This document shows positions 61,175 through 64,000 of a stretch of 64,000 bases of DNA, piece after piece. Origin of the DNA: Kutzneria chonburiensis (GTDB taxonomy: Bacteria > Actinomycetota > Actinomycetes > Mycobacteriales > Pseudonocardiaceae); NCBI RefSeq assembly GCF_028622115.1, contig NZ_CP097263.1, forward strand, positions 4,712,001 through 4,776,000. Reading direction: 5' to 3'. The notes beneath the pieces are model-generated. The model was not told where the DNA came from. It made no database searches and worked only from the letters and a program-made list of their open reading frames with translations. The number at the start of each line of letters is the position of its first letter. Position 1 is the stretch's first letter. The position numbers were made by a program, and so were the translations under genes.

Positions 61175-64000
61175 TCAGGTGGCCGTGGTCACGGTGATGG
61201 TCCCGGTCAGCGGCAGGTTGCGCGACGAGTCGCCGACGAAAACACCGTAGGAACCGGTGTTCGTCGACCATGTTCCGTTCCAGTGGGCGAGATCCCGTGG
61301 CGTCAGGGTGAAGGTGACGACCTGGCTCTGCCCCGGGCTCAGGGTGACCTTCTGGTATCCCTTCAGCTGGTGCGGCGGCTCGCCGTTGGCGGCGGGCTGG
61401 CCGACGTAGAGCTGGGCCACCTCGGCGCCGGCTCGCGTCCCGGTGTTGGTCACGGTCGCCCGCACGGTGGCGGAACCGTTGGCCTGCGCGGAAACCGTCA
61501 GGCCCGAGAAGCCGAACGTGGTGTACGACAGCCCGAATCCGAAGGGGAACAACGGCGTGATGTTGCGGGAGTCGTACCAGCGGTAGCCGACGTTCATGCC
61601 CTCCGAGTACTCGATCCGGTCGTTGGCCCCGGGGAACTGCTGCGTGGACGCGGTCGGCATGTCGACGATGCTGCGCGGGAACGTGACCGGCAGCTTGCCG
61701 GACGGGTTGACGTCGCCGTACAGCAGCGCGGCGATGGCGTTGCCGTTCTCCTGCCCGGGATACCAGCCCTCGATCACCCCGGCCACGCTGTTCAGCCACG
61801 GCATCGTCACGGCCGAACCGGTGTTGAGCACGACGATGGTCCGCGGATTGGCCGCCGCGACCGCGCTGATCAGGTCGTTCTGCGAGAACTGGAGGTCGAT
61901 CGAACTCAGGTCGTCGGTCTCGCTCTCCCCGTACGAGGCGAAGACGACCGCCACGTCCGACTTCTGCGCCAGCGCCACGGCGGCCGGAATGTCCGGCGTC
62001 TGCACGTGTTCGCCGGCGCCGGCCACCCACTGCACACTCACACCGGCACCCGCGCGCTTAGTGATTCCGTTGATCGGATTGACCGCGGCGGGTGAAGGAT
62101 TGACCTTGGCGCTGCCGCCGCCGATGTTCTGCGGGTCGATGGCATCCCCGCCGAGCAGCGCGATCGACTTCACCGACGACGCCAGCGGCAGCACGCCGTT
62201 GTTCTTCAGCAGCACCGATCCCTGCGCGGCCACGTCCTGCGCCACCTGGGTGTGCGCGGCGCTGGTCACCACCGCGCCGGTGTTGCCGGTGGGTCCGTGG
62301 TCGAACAGCCCGAACCGGAACATCTGGGTCAGCACCCGCCGGGTCATGTCGTCCACAGTGGACTGTGACACCCGGCCCTGGTTCACGGCGTCGATCAGCG
62401 CCTGCCCGAAGAACGCACCGCCGGGCATCTCCATGTCCAGCCCGCCGTTGGCCAGCTGCGGCGCGCCGCCGGTGGCCGAACCCCAGTCGGAGCCGATGAA
62501 TCCGCCCCATCCGGTGTCCTGCTTCAGGGCGGTGTTCATGACGGCCGAGTCCTGGCAGGCCGGGGTGCCGTTGATCTGGTTGTAGGCGCACATCACCGAC
62601 GCGGCCTGCCCCTGCGTCAACGCGGCCTGAAAGGCCGGCAGGTAGATCTCGTGCATCGTGCGGTCATCGATGATCACGTTGTCCGACGGGGTTCCCCGTG
62701 ACGCGCCGCCCTCGACGTTGTAGGCGGCGGCGTGCTTGACCTGCGCCATCACGCCCTGGCCCTGGATGCCCTGCACGGTGCCGACGGCGGTCTGCCCGGC
62801 GTGGTAGGGATCCTCGCTGTAGGTCTCGAAATCCCGGCCCCAGCGCGGATCCCGGACGATGTTGATCGTCGGCCCGAGCACCACGTTCGCGCCCTTGCCG
62901 GCGAACTCCTGTCCCATCACGGTGCCGTACTGCTTGGCCGCGTTGACGTCCCAGGTCGCGGCGACCGCGGTCGGGTCGGGCAGCTCGGTCACGCCGTCGA
63001 GGCTGTCGCCGACGCCGGCCGGCCCGTCCTGCAACCCCATCGCCGGCACGCACAGCGCCGGGATCGGGTCGGTGTTGCCGATGTACGGCCCGGTGGCCCC
63101 ATTTCCGTGCAGCACGACGACCTTCTGCGCGTTGGTCATGGCGGCCATCAGCTGGTTCACCCGGTCGGCGACCGGCGCGGTCGAGTTCGACCACGGGCAG
63201 TTGCCCGGTGGCTGGGTTGTCGTGGTCGGCGGCGCGCCGACGGTGTGGATGATGAACTCCCACAACGAATAGCCCCACTGGGTGGCCCGCGCGGTGCCGA
63301 GCATCCGCACGTAGCGGCCGGATCCGTTGACGGTCAGGACCTGGTTGCCGGCCACGCCGGCCATCGGCTGGGTCAGATTGCTCCAACTGTTGCCGTCATT
63401 GGAGATCTGCACCTGGAACGACGACGCGTAGGCCGCCTCCCAGTCCAGCTCGACACCGCAGACCTGGCGCACGCTGCCCAGGTCGACGCGAAGCGACTGC
63501 GGATCGGAGGCGGCGCTGGACCACCGGGTGCCCGAATTTCCGTCTACGGCGGCGGTTGCCGGGAACGCGCCGGCGTCCTGTGTGGACGATGCCAGCACCG
63601 GCTGGTTCAGGGCCGAGTTCACGCCGGTGTTGCAGGCCGCGGCGACATCGTCGCCGTAGACCTGGAACTCCCACAGCGAATACCCCCACTGGGTAGCGCG
63701 CTGGGTGCCGTACATCCGCACGTAGCGGCCGGTGCCGGACACCGACAGCGTCTGCACGCCGACGACACCCGCGGTCACCGGGGTCAGGTTGGTCCAGTTG
63801 ACGTTGTCCGAGGACACCTGGAGCTGGAACGCCTTGGCGTAGGCGGTTTCCCAGTTCAGCACAACCTGGGTCAGCGTGTGCGGGCCGCCGAGGTCGACGG
63901 CCAGCCACTGCGGGTCGGCGGCCTGGCTCGACCAGCGGGTGCCGGGGTCGCCGTCCACGGCCGCCGAGGCCGGGAAGGCGGCGTTCTCGGTGGTCAAGGC
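61175..64000 (-). CDS. Secreted GH3 beta-glycosidase with discoidin domains (5' end outside window)
   Basis: At least 940 residues are visible. Two F5/8-type C (discoidin, CBM32-like) domains come first, each ending RYVRMxGTxRATQWGYSLWEF. A PTTTTQPPG linker leads to a GH3 catalytic domain with DPRWGRDFETYSEDP, VMAQVKHAAAYNVEGG and the nucleophile Asp in WGGFIGSDWGS, then the GH3 C-terminal domain (VLLKNNGVLPLA, SYGESETDDLSS) and a fibronectin-III-like end (GFGLSYTTF). Acts outside the cell on plant polysaccharide, probably xylosidic or glucosidic. The apparent TTG start at 63997 is a Leu codon inside the chain. Confidence 0.9.
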   Translation of the reverse strand, partial: ALTTENAAFPASAAVDGDPGTRWSSQAADPQWLAVDLGGPHTLTQVVLNWETAYAKAFQLQVSSDNVNWTNLTPVTAGVVGVQTLSVSGTGRYVRMYGTQRATQWGYSLWEFQVYGDDVAAACNTGVNSALNQPVLASSTQDAGAFPATAAVDGNSGTRWSSAASDPQSLRVDLGSVRQVCGVELDWEAAYASSFQVQISNDGNSWSNLTQPMAGVAGNQVLTVNGSGRYVRMLGTARATQWGYSLWEFIIHTVGAPPTTTTQPPGNCPWSNSTAPVADRVNQLMAAMTNAQKVVVLHGNGATGPYIGNTDPIPALCVPAMGLQDGPAGVGDSLDGVTELPDPTAVAATWDVNAAKQYGTVMGQEFAGKGANVVLGPTINIVRDPRWGRDFETYSEDPYHAGQTAVGTVQGIQGQGVMAQVKHAAAYNVEGGASRGTPSDNVIIDDRTMHEIYLPAFQAALTQGQAASVMCAYNQINGTPACQDSAVMNTALKQDTGWGGFIGSDWGSATGGAPQLANGGLDMEMPGGAFFGQALIDAVNQGRVSQSTVDDMTRRVLTQMFRFGLFDHGPTGNTGAVVTSAAHTQVAQDVAAQGSVLLKNNGVLPLASSVKSIALLGGDAIDPQNIGGGSAKVNPSPAAVNPINGITKRAGAGVSVQWVAGAGEHVQTPDIPAAVALAQKSDVAVVFASYGESETDDLSSIDLQFSQNDLISAVAAANPRTIVVLNTGSAVTMPWLNSVAGVIEGWYPGQENGNAIAALLYGDVNPSGKLPVTFPRSIVDMPTASTQQFPGANDRIEYSEGMNVGYRWYDSRNITPLFPFGFGLSYTTFGFSGLTVSAQANGSATVRATVTNTGTRAGAEVAQLYVGQPAANGEPPHQLKGYQKVTLSPGQSQVVTFTLTPRDLAHWNGTWSTNTGSYGVFVGDSSRNLPLTGTITVTTAT

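Overview
The window is a 64 kb piece of a high-GC, gene-dense actinomycete chromosome. GTG starts are frequent, genes on the same strand overlap by 1-8 bases, and several proteins are typical of Actinobacteria and especially Pseudonocardiales-like genomes: an EspR-type regulator, an IlvG-like ThDP enzyme, an MhuD-like haem oxygenase, vancomycin-type glycosyltransferases and a DUF6545/MAB_1171c membrane protein. Placement below the order is inference. I see no rRNA, tRNA, CRISPR array, transposase or phage gene.

1-1120: end of an unknown operon (membrane protein plus anchored secreted protein), a terminator, and the decayed 3' end of a luciferase-like monooxygenase.

1117-16889 plus 22449-26779: an oxalate/formate utilisation region. 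It holds a NAD-type formate dehydrogenase whose large subunit is split into two separated genes, a ketopantoate-reductase-like gene, a GntR/FCD regulator, an oxalate/formate antiporter-family (OFA) transporter, an ADP-forming acyl-CoA ligase, a formyl-CoA:oxalate CoA-transferase (frc), an IlvG/Oxc-family ThDP enzyme and a second copy of sucCD. Some 6 kb further on come fdhD, a second OFA transporter, a LysR gene and a moeA-like gene. A palindromic site (half-sites AGATTGCATAC and GTATGCGATCT) lies before the fdh genes, between the reductase and gntR, between oxc-like and sucC, and between the second transporter and moeA. It ties the two halves into one probable regulon: uptake of oxalate, activation to oxalyl-CoA, decarboxylation to formyl-CoA, release of formate, and oxidation of formate to CO2 with NADH, with Mo-cofactor supply included.

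16948-22407: a secreted FG-GAP repeat protein, a MerR regulator with a membrane partner, and a compact set made of an EspR-like regulator, a squalene/phytoene-synthase-like enzyme, a DUF6545 membrane protein and an ImmA/IrrE peptidase.

26784-43179: mixed accessory metabolism. It includes a pentapeptide protein, a double-TetR regulator beside an acyl-CoA ligase, a glycosyltransferase, folE with a cysteine-rich regulator, LysR, HNH nuclease, Cys-nucleophile hydrolase with HxlR, a frameshifted small gene, an MBL-GlxA-GNAT operon, AraC with a TfdB-like hydroxylase, mhuD and an acyl reductase.

43371-47829: two overlapping ABC exporters, a 15-codon ORF and a SagB-type dehydrogenase, which may be a minimal peptide-modification cassette.

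47836-55963: LysR, a small secreted protein, epimerase, zinc-peptidase lipoprotein, PIG-V-like mannosyltransferase, SigE-family ECF factor with partner, a short anchored protein whose 3' end and terminator are duplicated, and a PLP decarboxylase. 56138-64000: a pentose/hemicellulose region with a Tat-exported GH71/99-like protein, xylB, xylA, a LacI-type regulator and a secreted GH3 enzyme with discoidin domains cut by the window edge.
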